A stretch of DNA of 6,267 bases from an uncultured Eubacteriales bacterium. GTDB lineage: Bacteria; Bacillota; Clostridia; Oscillospirales; Oscillospiraceae. The notes under the pieces are model-generated. The model was not told where the DNA came from. It ran no database searches and saw only the letters and a list, made by a program, of their open reading frames with translations. Each line of letters starts with the position of its first letter. Position 1 is the stretch's first letter. The position numbers and the translations under genes were made by a program. The stretch is from NCBI GenBank assembly GCA_902475455.1, contig CABRZO010000148.1:1-6267 (forward strand). Reading direction: 5' to 3'. Below, piece after piece: positions 1 to 5,240 of this stretch.

Positions 1-203
1 ATCATGATCACCACGCACACCACCGCCGGAAGCAGGGCCAGGGTGGCCACAAAGCCCCGGGTATACCGGCAGCGGTACATGTAGCACCCCGCCAGAATGA
101 CTCCCACCACCAGGGCGCATCCCACACAGATCAGGAACTGGGACACGGAGATGACGCTGGTCAGCTCCGTATCGAAGATTCCTCTGAAAATACCATCAAG
201 CAT
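1..203 (-). CDS. DUF4956-type membrane protein, N-terminal part (runs off window)
   Basis: The first 67 residues of a membrane protein read from ATG at 203-201 and stay open to the window edge. A polar N-terminus (MLDGIFRGIFDTELTSV) is followed by a hydrophobic segment at about residues 20-41, a short basic loop (YRCRYTRG), and the start of a second hydrophobic segment at 51-67. The ribosome binding site AAAGGGG lies about 6 bases before the ATG. The start codon lies inside the end of the VTC-domain gene (8-bp overlap), so the two are translationally coupled. DUF4956 proteins are small multi-pass membrane proteins often encoded next to VTC-domain polyphosphate polymerases. The family call rests on this neighbourhood, the N-terminal pattern and remembered relatives, because most of the protein is missing. 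Inferred role: membrane partner, perhaps an anchor or channel, for the adjacent polymerase. The biochemical function of the family is not known to me. Confidence 0.72.
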   Translation of the reverse strand, partial: MLDGIFRGIFDTELTSVISVSQFLICVGCALVVGVILAGCYMYRCRYTRGFVATLALLPAVVCVVIM

Positions 204-915
204 AACAGACCCCTTTCTGTTGGTCCCGGGCCAGCATATGAAGGTAGGCCGACCCGTATTTGGAAAATGACGTTTTAAAAATCCGCTGCCGGGTCAGCTC
301 ATGGCTCATCCAGAGCGGAATGCCCCCGGAAGTCTTGATCTCCATCAGCGTCTGGCCCCCCTCCAGCAGTCCCGTGCCGTAGACGGCGCCGGCCAGGGTC
401 AGATCCCGATCCCGATAGAGGATATTTTCATCAAAGGTCACCCGGAAGTCGCTGCCGTCCAGGGCGTAGTAGGCCTCCCGCTCATAGGACAGAAAGACCA
501 CAGGGCACAGGGAACCATAATAGCGGCGGAAATACTCGATCTCCTCTCCGATCTGGGAGTGGACCGGCAGGGCCAGATCCCGGGAAAAGCTGTCCGCGGC
601 CTCCCGCTCCCGGACCACCAGCCGCCGCTTGTACACCACATCCCGGTATTTTTTCTTCAGTTCCACAAACACCGGATCCTCCGGCCCCACGGGCTGATAG
701 CTGCGGACGCGCAGCTTCTCCTTATAGGCGGGCTTCTCCAGGGAGCGCCGGATGAGCCGGAACCGGTCCGTGTCAAAATAAAGGTTGCGGATGGTGGTGC
801 GGCCGTACTGGTCCAGCTCCATGTGGGGCTCCATGATCTGCAGCAGCCGCTGCTTCTCCTGCCGGGTCAGCAGGTACTTCAATTCATAGCGCTGAAACGT
901 GCTCTGATAAGCCAT
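196..915 (-). CDS. VTC-domain polyphosphate polymerase-like protein
   Basis: This 239-residue protein consists almost wholly of one VTC domain, the tunnel-shaped catalytic fold that polymerises polyphosphate from ATP in yeast Vtc4. Visible signatures in order are FQRYELKYLL (R9, E11, K13), IRNLYFDT (42-49), the basic strand KEKLRVRSY (K67, R69, R71), VFVELKKKY (E85, K87-K89) followed by VVYKRR (93-98), a central LSYEREAY strand, FDENILYR, LMEIKT (E192, K194) and SFSKYG near the C-terminus (K219). These lysines, arginines and acidic residues match the positively charged tunnel and metal site expected of an active enzyme. No SPX domain, signal peptide or membrane segment is present, so it should be cytoplasmic and needs a partner to reach the membrane. 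The next gene (DUF4956) overlaps it by 8 bp. The ATG at 915-913 has AAAAAAGGAG about 10 bases upstream. The family call is strong. PolyP synthesis by this copy is inferred. Confidence 0.92.
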   Translation of the reverse strand: MAYQSTFQRYELKYLLTRQEKQRLLQIMEPHMELDQYGRTTIRNLYFDTDRFRLIRRSLEKPAYKEKLRVRSYQPVGPEDPVFVELKKKYRDVVYKRRLVVREREAADSFSRDLALPVHSQIGEEIEYFRRYYGSLCPVVFLSYEREAYYALDGSDFRVTFDENILYRDRDLTLAGAVYGTGLLEGGQTLMEIKTSGGIPLWMSHELTRQRIFKTSFSKYGSAYLHMLARDQQKGVCYA

Positions 916-940
916 GGCACAGCATCTCCTTTTTTCATCC

Positions 941-967
941 CAAGGCCGGGGTCCTGCCCCGGCCTTG
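941..967 (-). promoter_or_regulatory. Perfect leader hairpin upstream of the VTC gene
   Basis: A perfect 11-bp inverted repeat (CAAGGCCGGGG with its complement) encloses a 5-base loop at 952-956. It lies 26 bases before the VTC start and about 10 bases before the A-rich ribosome binding site. No U-tract follows on either strand (the minus strand continues GGATGAAAAAAGGAG), so it is not a standard intrinsic terminator. If the weak promoter at 976-981 is used, the transcript would begin almost exactly at the foot of this stem, which would make it a 5'-end stabilising or translation-modulating structure. The structure is seen directly; the role is inferred. Confidence 0.5.
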
Positions 968-975
968 CGGATACC

Positions 976-1006
976 AGTATATCTGCCCCACCTTAACCGG
1001 ACTTAA
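976..1006 (-). promoter_or_regulatory. Possible activator-dependent promoter of the VTC/DUF4956 operon
   Basis: On the minus strand a TATACT hexamer (981-976, 4 of 6 to TATAAT) lies about 60 bases before the VTC start. The position 17 bases upstream (AAGTCC) is a poor -35. A short direct repeat, TTAAG at 1006-1002 and 996-992 with a 10-base period, overlaps and flanks that poor -35. Weak -35 elements combined with 10-11-base direct repeats are common at promoters activated by OmpR/PhoB-type regulators, and such a regulator is encoded just upstream. The repeat is only 5 bases long, so this is a tentative call. Confidence 0.27.
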
Positions 1007-1047
1007 AAGCGGTTTTCATTTATCGGAACATTCCCGTTTCAATGTTT

Positions 1048-1077
1048 CGGCGGCCCCACTAAACCGTGGGGCCGCCG
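1048..1077 (-). terminator. Strong hairpin after the histidine kinase gene, terminator-like
   Basis: A perfect 12-bp GC-rich stem (CGGCGGCCCCAC with its complement) and a 6-base loop start about 20 bases after the kinase stop codon. Its position fits a transcription end for the regulator-kinase operon. The expected U-run is missing: the minus strand continues AAACATTGAAAC. An overlapping weaker stem (AACATT/AATGTT at 1027-1032 and 1041-1046) lies directly downstream. It may act as an attenuating or RNA-end-protecting hairpin that lets some transcripts continue into the VTC gene. Confidence 0.5.
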
Positions 1078-1097
1078 CCTTCGGGGAAGGGTTCCCC

Positions 1098-2348
1098 TCA
1101 TCCCAGGGGAAGTGTGACGGTAATCTGCAACGACACTCCGTCCTTTGTGGTGGCCCCGATTCTGCCCCTATGGGCCGACACAATGGCCGATGCAATGGAA
1201 AGGCCCAGCCCATAGCCCCCGGTGCCGGAGTTCCGGGACTGGTCGGCCCGGTAGAAGCGGTCAAACAGATGCGCCAGGCTCTCCCGCTCCACCTGGGGAG
1301 CCGTATTGAACACCGTCAGCACAAGATTGTTCTTCTGCCGCTCCAGTCCCAGGGAGATCCGGCCCTCCGGGTCGGAATATTTGACGGCGTTGTCCAGCAG
1401 GATGGTGACCAGCCGGCAGATGGCCCCCTGATCGCCCCGCATGGACAGCATGGGCGCAATGGCGGCGGTCAGGTGCTTGCCCCGGGTCTTGGCCAGGGCA
1501 AAAAAGGGCTGGACCGCCTCCTCCACCACCTCGGAAACGGGAAAGTCGATCATCTGGAGCTTAGGCTGCTCCTCATCCATCCTGGCCAGCAGCACCAGCC
1601 CATTGGTCAGATCGGTGAGCCTCTTGATCTGGGCTCGGATATCCGTCAGCCATTCGTTCTCCCCCAGGTCCATTTCCAGGATCTCCGCATCCGCGTCAAT
1701 GATGGTCAGAGGGGTTTTCAGCTCATGGCCCGCGTCGGTGATAAAGCGCTTCTGCTTCTCATAATTCCGGGAGAAGGGTTTTACAATATGCCCGGACAAC
1801 AGCAGGAGCAGCAGAAACACCAGCACCAGCCCCACCCCGGAAACGCTGACGCCGATCAGGATAAAGGAGCGCAGCGTGCCCAGGTTCCGGCTGCAGTCCA
1901 GGAAGATCAGGTGGGTCCCGTCCTCGGCGGCATAGGAAGTGTATCGGTACACCCCCGCAAAGCCGCTTTCCCTCCCCTTGTTCCACACCGCCTGGGCATA
2001 TTCAATGGCGGCGGAGGTGTCCACCGCGGCAATTTTCCCGGTGTTGACGGAGACCACATCCCCGTCGCCGTCCAGTACCACGGAAAAATATCGGGACTCA
2101 TAGGGCAGCTCCGGAGAAAACAGAGGCCCCGCCCCCGGTCCCCCTTTCTCCGGCGCTCCGCCGCCCCCCTCATGGGACAGGTCCGGAAAGGCGCCGCCGT
2201 TTTCCTCCAGCAGGGCCAGCACGCTGTCGGCGCTTTTCACCACGTTTTGATAGTTCAGCAGACTGATGGCGGCCATGATCACCAGCAGCACGATGAAGAG
2301 GGAGGCCATGGCGGCGCTGATCAGCTTGAGTCGCAGCGTCCGGATCAT
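1098..2348 (-). CDS. Membrane sensor histidine kinase (OmpR-partner type)
   Basis: This 416-residue two-pass sensor kinase has TM1 at about 11-31, an extracytoplasmic sensor at about 33-160, TM2 at about 161-185, and then the kinase core. The phosphoacceptor is H208 in the H-box (FITDAGHELKTPL). The N-box is LLDNAVKY with N320, the F-box is FDRFYRAD (362-369), and the glycine-rich ATP-lid motif is GTGGYGLGLS (375-384). The usual G1 aspartate-glycine motif (DxGxG) is replaced by VFNTAPQV (346-353), so the normal adenine-contacting Asp appears as Asn and the following Gly as Ala. Asn variants occur in some clostridial kinases, so activity is still plausible. The sensor contains a glycine/proline-rich stretch (61-74) before a conserved-looking RYFSVVLDGDGDV strand. 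The ATG overlaps the regulator's stop (ATGA), with GGAGG 7 bases upstream. It should phosphorylate the co-encoded response regulator. The signal is unknown; phosphate or envelope state would be a guess from the VTC neighbour only. Confidence 0.93.
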   Translation of the reverse strand: MIRTLRLKLISAAMASLFIVLLVIMAAISLLNYQNVVKSADSVLALLEENGGAFPDLSHEGGGGAPEKGGPGAGPLFSPELPYESRYFSVVLDGDGDVVSVNTGKIAAVDTSAAIEYAQAVWNKGRESGFAGVYRYTSYAAEDGTHLIFLDCSRNLGTLRSFILIGVSVSGVGLVLVFLLLLLLSGHIVKPFSRNYEKQKRFITDAGHELKTPLTIIDADAEILEMDLGENEWLTDIRAQIKRLTDLTNGLVLLARMDEEQPKLQMIDFPVSEVVEEAVQPFFALAKTRGKHLTAAIAPMLSMRGDQGAICRLVTILLDNAVKYSDPEGRISLGLERQKNNLVLTVFNTAPQVERESLAHLFDRFYRADQSRNSGTGGYGLGLSIASAIVSAHRGRIGATTKDGVSLQITVTLPLG

Positions 2349-3019
2349 GGAACTTCCTCCAGGCAGTAGCCCACGTTGCGCTTGGCCCGAATCCGGACGT
2401 TGGCCTGGAGCGCGGAGAGCTTTTTGCGGAGATAGGAGATGTAGACCCAGACCACATTGAGCTCCGCCTCGCTGTCATAGCCCCAGATCTTTTCCAAAAA
2501 CCGCTCCGACGAGATCAGATGGCCGGGATTGGTCATCAGCAGTTCCAACATCTGAAACTCTTTGTTGGCCAGGCGGAACCGCCCCGCCGGAGAGGACAGT
2601 TCAAAGGTGGCCCGGTCCAGCGTCACATTGCCCATCCGCAGCTGAGTCCCCACCGGGGCCCCCTGGGGGCGGGTCATAGCCCGGATCCGGGCCAGCAGCT
2701 CCCGGGTGTGAAAGGGCTTGGTCAGATAGTCATTGGCGCCGCAGTCCAGCCCCTGCACCTTGTCATCGATTTCAGACTTGGCGGTCAGCAGCAGCACGGG
2801 GATGGGATTCCCCCGGCGCCGAATCTCCTTCAACACCGTAAGCCCGTCCACCCGGGGCATCATGATGTCCAAAATCACGCCGTCGTAATTGTCCGCCTCC
2901 AGATAGTCCAGGGCGGCCTGGCCGTCATAGACCGGGTCCACGGAATAGTTGTTCCGCTCCAGAATGGTTTTCAGCGCCCTGGAGAGGGCTTTTTCATCCT
3001 CAGCCAACAGCAATCTCAT
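2345..3019 (-). CDS. OmpR/PhoB-family response regulator
   Basis: This 224-residue DNA-binding regulator is of standard family length. The receiver domain (1-118) shows the acidic pair E7/D8, phosphoacceptor D51 in LDIMMPRVDG, T79 in LLLTAKS and K101 in YLTKPF, so all switch residues are intact. The C-terminal winged helix (about 125-222) shows the ANKEFQMLELL strand/helix, the recognition-helix region ELNVVWVYISYLRKKL (186-201) and the wing RAKRNVGYCLE. The start ATG at 3019-3017 has AGGAGG 9 bases upstream. It is the first gene of a two-gene operon, and its stop overlaps the kinase start by 4 bp. A promoter and a tandem 11-base-period repeat lie upstream, consistent with autoregulation. The VTC/DUF4956 pair next downstream on the same strand is the obvious candidate target, which is inferred from position only. 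Confidence 0.95.
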   Translation of the reverse strand: MRLLLAEDEKALSRALKTILERNNYSVDPVYDGQAALDYLEADNYDGVILDIMMPRVDGLTVLKEIRRRGNPIPVLLLTAKSEIDDKVQGLDCGANDYLTKPFHTRELLARIRAMTRPQGAPVGTQLRMGNVTLDRATFELSSPAGRFRLANKEFQMLELLMTNPGHLISSERFLEKIWGYDSEAELNVVWVYISYLRKKLSALQANVRIRAKRNVGYCLEEVP

Positions 3020-3086
3020 GGCATCTATCCTCCTATGTTCGGACCCGCACCTTCCCGGCCCGCTGTGGTCTCCGGCAAACTTCCCT

Positions 3087-3115
3087 ATTAAATCAGTTTA
3101 TATTTTACAGGTGAA
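3087..3115 (-). promoter_or_regulatory. Predicted sigma-A promoter of the regulator-kinase operon
   Basis: On the minus strand a -35 TTCACC (3115-3110, 4 of 6 matches) and a -10 TTTAAT (3092-3087, 5 of 6) are separated by exactly 17 bases of AT-rich sequence. This AT-rich patch stands out in otherwise GC-rich DNA. Transcription would begin near 3080, giving a leader of about 60 bases before the response-regulator ATG. Confidence 0.6.
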
Positions 3116-3117
3116 AG

Positions 3118-3136
3118 CTAAAATAGAACTAAAATA
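3118..3136 (-). promoter_or_regulatory. Tandem 8-bp direct repeats, likely response-regulator binding site
   Basis: Two perfect copies of TATTTTAG (minus strand) lie at 3136-3129 and 3125-3118, so they repeat every 11 bases. They end 2 bases before the -35 hexamer. OmpR/PhoB-type regulators bind as head-to-tail dimers to direct repeats with this period, usually next to or overlapping the -35. The site therefore suggests that the downstream regulator controls its own operon. The repeat is seen directly; the binding protein is inferred. Confidence 0.55.
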
Positions 3137-3191
3137 CACTCCTTTTTGGGGGACAAATCCGGCTTCTCCGCCAGCCCCCCCAGTCCTACAA

Positions 3192-3234
3192 AAGCAGGCA
3201 AGGCAGCGGCAAAATGCCGTTGCCTTGCCTGTTT
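3192..3234 (-). terminator. Intrinsic terminator of the DUF3737/lipoprotein operon
   Basis: A 16-bp stem (arms 3195-3210 and 3216-3231, with one G-U pair) closes a 5-base loop and can extend slightly through flanking A/T pairs. On the minus strand it is followed by CTTTTG, a short U-run. On the plus strand it is followed by GTTTGG, so it could work weakly in both directions. It begins 18 bases after the stop codon of the decayed CMD-family gene, which marks that fragment as the original last gene of the operon. It also insulates the response-regulator promoter. Confidence 0.75.
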
Positions 3235-3251
3235 GGCTTGATAAACTTCTC

Positions 3252-3474
3252 TCAGTGTTCCGCCTCATAGACCTCCCGCACCAGGGGGACCCCCGCCCAG
3301 GCACTGGGCCATTCCACATAAAATGCCATATGGGTGATAATGGACCGATCCCGCAGAGAGAGTCCTCCCTCAGGGCTCAGCGTTGTCGTTCAGCTCCGCA
3401 AATTTTGGAGCCAGATCCCCAAGCTGTTCCCGTTCCGCTGTCTGTTTGACGATTGTGTTTGACCACCGTTTCCG
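3252..3474 (-). pseudogene. Decayed carboxymuconolactone decarboxylase-family gene
   Basis: Directly after the lipoprotein stop, two protein fragments in different frames resemble one CMD-family protein. Fragment 1 (about 3474-3370) reads SNTIVKQTAEREQLGDLAPK and continues FAELND before a TGA at 3372-3370. Fragment 2, in another frame, reads GGLSLRDRSIITHMAFYVEW, continues PSAWAGVPLVREVYEAEH, and ends with TGA at 3254-3252. From memory, intact relatives run AELND-(about 13 residues)-LSLRDRS-(about 35-40 residues)-THxAFYxGWPxAW. By that model this copy carries a frameshift with a small deletion after AELND and a larger in-frame deletion joining RDRSII to THMAFY. The deleted middle would hold the core helices and the active-site region. 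No start codon or ribosome binding site precedes fragment 1; its frame simply follows the lipoprotein TAA. CMD-like proteins belong to the AhpD-like fold. Loss of function is very likely. The family assignment rests on recognised motifs, not a search. Confidence 0.72.
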
Positions 3475-4092
3475 TTACTGCTCCGGCGCCTTCAGGGAAA
3501 AAGTGACCTCCACATCTCCCGCTCCCAGGGCTGCCAACAACTCTTCTTTGGTGACATCTTCTATTTTCCCCAACCTGGTAAAGTTCCAACTGTTGGTGTC
3601 GTAATAGATCGTAATGGAGTTGCCCTGGTACAGGATCACGTCCCCAGGACCGGTGGTGATCTGCTCATTGTTCTGGGGCAGCTGACTGCCCAGACTGCCC
3701 ACCTTTTCAAATCCCCCGTAGTCGCTCATGGCAATCGTCAGATCCCCCTGTTCCAGCAGCTCCTCCAGGGCCTGGGCACTGGAATTGTCCGCAAACACCG
3801 CCGTAAAGGTGGTGCCAGAGGCGGTGATATAGAACTGGTTGTGTGCCATGGTGGTCTCCTCCTCTTGCCGGGATTCCTCCGCCGACGCCTCCGATGATGC
3901 CGGTATCTCCACTTCCGCCCCCGGGGTCTCCGGGGTCTCGGCGCCGGATGCGGTCTGTTGGGCTGGGTCCTCCGCCGACACTGCATTGGAACCGCTCTGC
4001 TGGACTCCTGGCGCCGTAGTCTGGCCGGCGGCGCAGCCCGCCAGTGCCACCAGCGCCACCATAACCAGCAGAACAATCAGCCATCGTCTCAT
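3475..4092 (-). CDS. Lipoprotein with cyclophilin-like fold domain
   Basis: This is a 205-residue secreted lipoprotein. A short basic start (MRRW), a hydrophobic core and the lipobox LAGC place the lipidated cysteine at C20. Residues 21-83 are a low-complexity Ala/Ser/Thr/Glu/Pro/Gln linker. Residues about 85-200 form a compact beta-rich domain with the motifs FYITASGTTFTAVFADN, LTIAMSDYGGFEKVGSL, GDVILYQGNSITIYYDTNSW, FTRLGKI and GDVEVTFSL. I recognise these as the bacterial cyclophilin-like fold family (Cyclophil_like type); peptidyl-prolyl isomerase activity is not established for it. The start at 4092-4090 is chosen over an ATG 17 codons upstream because AGAGGAGG lies 6 bases before it and the signal peptide begins there. 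The gene follows DUF3737 by 20 bases in the same operon. It should be anchored on the outer face of the membrane, with a flexible tether. Confidence 0.88.
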   Translation of the reverse strand: MRRWLIVLLVMVALVALAGCAAGQTTAPGVQQSGSNAVSAEDPAQQTASGAETPETPGAEVEIPASSEASAEESRQEEETTMAHNQFYITASGTTFTAVFADNSSAQALEELLEQGDLTIAMSDYGGFEKVGSLGSQLPQNNEQITTGPGDVILYQGNSITIYYDTNSWNFTRLGKIEDVTKEELLAALGAGDVEVTFSLKAPEQ

Positions 4093-4112
4093 GGTGGACC
4101 TCCTCTGAATCC

Positions 4113-4973
4113 TCAGGCCCCCTGGGCCTGACATCTGTTCCAACCTGTAATCACATTTCCCCGGGCCCGGGCGTCGTCCCGGATAATTTCCCCCACCGAA
4201 GGCAAATAAATGTTGCCCTCATAGGGATTTTTGACGCTGACCACCGGAGTGGTGATGGTGGCCTCCACCTGGGATTTCTCAAAGCACAGGTCGGTATCCA
4301 CCATCTCGCAGTCCACCAGCTTCAAATTCTTACAGTAACACAGGGGCTGGGTGCCCACAATTTTGCAGCCCTCCAGGGTGAGGCCGTCGGAGTACCAGCC
4401 CAGATACTCCCCTTTTACCAGACTGTTGCGGACGGTCACATGGCGGGCATGCCAGAATGCATCCTTGGTATCAAAGGTGCAGCCCTCAAAGACGGCATCT
4501 TGAATATATTGAAAGGAATACTTGCCCCGCAGCTCCACGCCGGTAAAGTTCAGACCCTCTCCCCGCAGCATAAAATACTCGCTCACCGCCCGGGTGTCCT
4601 CCATCCGGACCTGTCTGGCGGACCAACCGAACTCCGGAGAGTCAATATCGCACCGGCGGATCACCACGTCATCGCACTCCCGCAGGGCCTTGATGCCGTG
4701 GAGTTCGGTATCGCTGATCTCAATGTCCCCGGAATACCAGAGCGCCGCCCGGCACTGCTCCGTCATCCGGCTGTGGGAGATCTTCAGCCCTCGGTCGTGC
4801 CAGCAGGGATAGCGCAGGTTGAACAGGCTGTCCTCCACTATAATGTCCCGGCACTCCTTCAGCGCGCTCTCCCCGTCGGCGGGGCCGTCAAAGGCGCAGT
4901 TTCGAACCACCAGTCCGTGTCTGCCATAGAGCGCCCGCTCCTCATCAAAGGTCTTCTGTTCCATCAATTCCAT
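4113..4973 (-). CDS. DUF3737 family beta-helix protein
   Basis: This 286-residue protein has no signal peptide or membrane segment. From residue 21 to about 240 it repeats a rung of about 20 residues, visible as GLVVRNCAF, DIIVEDSLF, GLKISHSRM, DIEISDTEL, DVVIRRCDI, QVRMEDTRA, GLNFTGVEL, DAVFEGCTF, HVTVRNSLV, GLTLEGCKI and NLKLVDCEM. These 11 turns are the pattern of a right-handed parallel beta-helix (pectin-lyase-like). The conserved tail is VVSVKNPYEGNIYLPSVGEI (245-264). Aromatic residues recur at rung corners (YPCWHD, FGWSAR, AFWHAR, LGWYSD). DUF3737 is the family I recognise. Its function is unknown to me, and no catalytic site is evident. The ATG at 4973-4971 is preferred over a second ATG three codons later because AAGGAGG is 5 bases upstream. 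It overlaps the upstream small gene by 29 bp, so the two are probably co-translated. Confidence 0.9.
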   Translation of the reverse strand: MELMEQKTFDEERALYGRHGLVVRNCAFDGPADGESALKECRDIIVEDSLFNLRYPCWHDRGLKISHSRMTEQCRAALWYSGDIEISDTELHGIKALRECDDVVIRRCDIDSPEFGWSARQVRMEDTRAVSEYFMLRGEGLNFTGVELRGKYSFQYIQDAVFEGCTFDTKDAFWHARHVTVRNSLVKGEYLGWYSDGLTLEGCKIVGTQPLCYCKNLKLVDCEMVDTDLCFEKSQVEATITTPVVSVKNPYEGNIYLPSVGEIIRDDARARGNVITGWNRCQAQGA

Positions 4974-5202
4974 GGGGTCCTCCTTGTTTCTCCAGCCAGA
5001 CCATCAGATAGTCCAGACAGTCAATGCAGCATTTACACTGGTGATACCGGTCCAGCAGCCGCTGTCGGTGGCGCTCCAACACTCCCAGCGCCTGCCGGTG
5101 GCAGCCGTGTTCCAGGGCGGAAAGGCATGCCGCAATCTCCGCATCCTCACAACCCGCATCCCGCAGATTGCATATGATCTTGTCTCGGGCTGTTTCGGTC
5201 AT
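4945..5202 (-). CDS. Small cysteine-rich protein, function unknown
   Basis: This 85-residue, mostly helical, soluble protein is the first gene of the minus-strand operon. It has eight cysteines (C11, C18, C26, C34, C56, C58, C59, C62), including the cluster HQCKCCIDCLDYL. The central part (EHGCHRQALGVLERHRQRLL) looks like a basic amphipathic helix; the tail after residue 74 is Gly/Asp/Glu-rich and disordered-looking. I do not recognise a named family, though similar short proteins with an RxxLLDxxHxxQxxIDCLDYL-like core seem familiar beside LysR genes in clostridia. The ATG at 5202-5200 has only a modest AAAAGAG ribosome binding site about 8 bases upstream. Its 3' end overlaps DUF3737 by 29 bp, which supports it being a real gene. 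The cysteines could bind metal or take part in redox chemistry in the reducing cytoplasm; this is speculative. Confidence 0.75.
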   Translation of the reverse strand: MTETARDKIICNLRDAGCEDAEIAACLSALEHGCHRQALGVLERHRQRLLDRYHQCKCCIDCLDYLMVWLEKQGGPHGIDGTEDL

Positions 5203-5240
5203 GATTTCATCTCTTTTCCCCGGTCCGGTTTTCTAACGCA

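Noticed and set aside
301..996. Plus-strand open frame (231 codons) opposite the VTC gene
   Set aside because: It is antisense to a strongly supported gene, has no ribosome binding site or recognisable domain, and runs through the leader hairpin.
1170..2369. Long plus-strand open frame (399 codons) opposite the histidine kinase gene
   Set aside because: It lies wholly antisense to a clear kinase with intact motifs. Its translation is Gln/His/Gly/Pro-rich with no domain, as expected for the mirror of GC-rich coding DNA.
2519..3091. Plus-strand open frame opposite the response regulator
   Set aside because: It is a mirror of the regulator gene, His/Gln/Pro-rich with no domain, and runs into the regulator's promoter.
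3137..3190. GGGGG/CCCCC-flanked possible hairpin upstream of the regulator promoter repeats
   Set aside because: Only the ends and a short CTGGC/GCCGG core pair, with large internal loops and no U-run. It is probably chance in GC-rich DNA.
3098..3319. Minus-strand open frame of 73 codons between the operons
   Set aside because: It passes straight through the terminator stem and the regulator promoter, has no ribosome binding site, and competes with the CMD-like fragment in another frame.
3463..3474. Possibility that the CMD-like fragment is translated as a fusion with the lipoprotein by TAA readthrough
   Set aside because: The frames do match across the TAA, but no readthrough context is evident and fragment 1 stops at 3370. 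Decay of a separate gene is simpler.
4093..4143. Upstream ATG giving a 17-residue extension to the lipoprotein
   Set aside because: The extension would place a polar stretch before the signal peptide and overlap the end of DUF3737. The downstream ATG has an ideal AGAGGAGG site.
4440..5177. Plus-strand open frame (245 codons) opposite DUF3737 and the small protein gene
   Set aside because: It is antisense to two supported genes, with low-complexity Pro/His/Leu content and no start signal.
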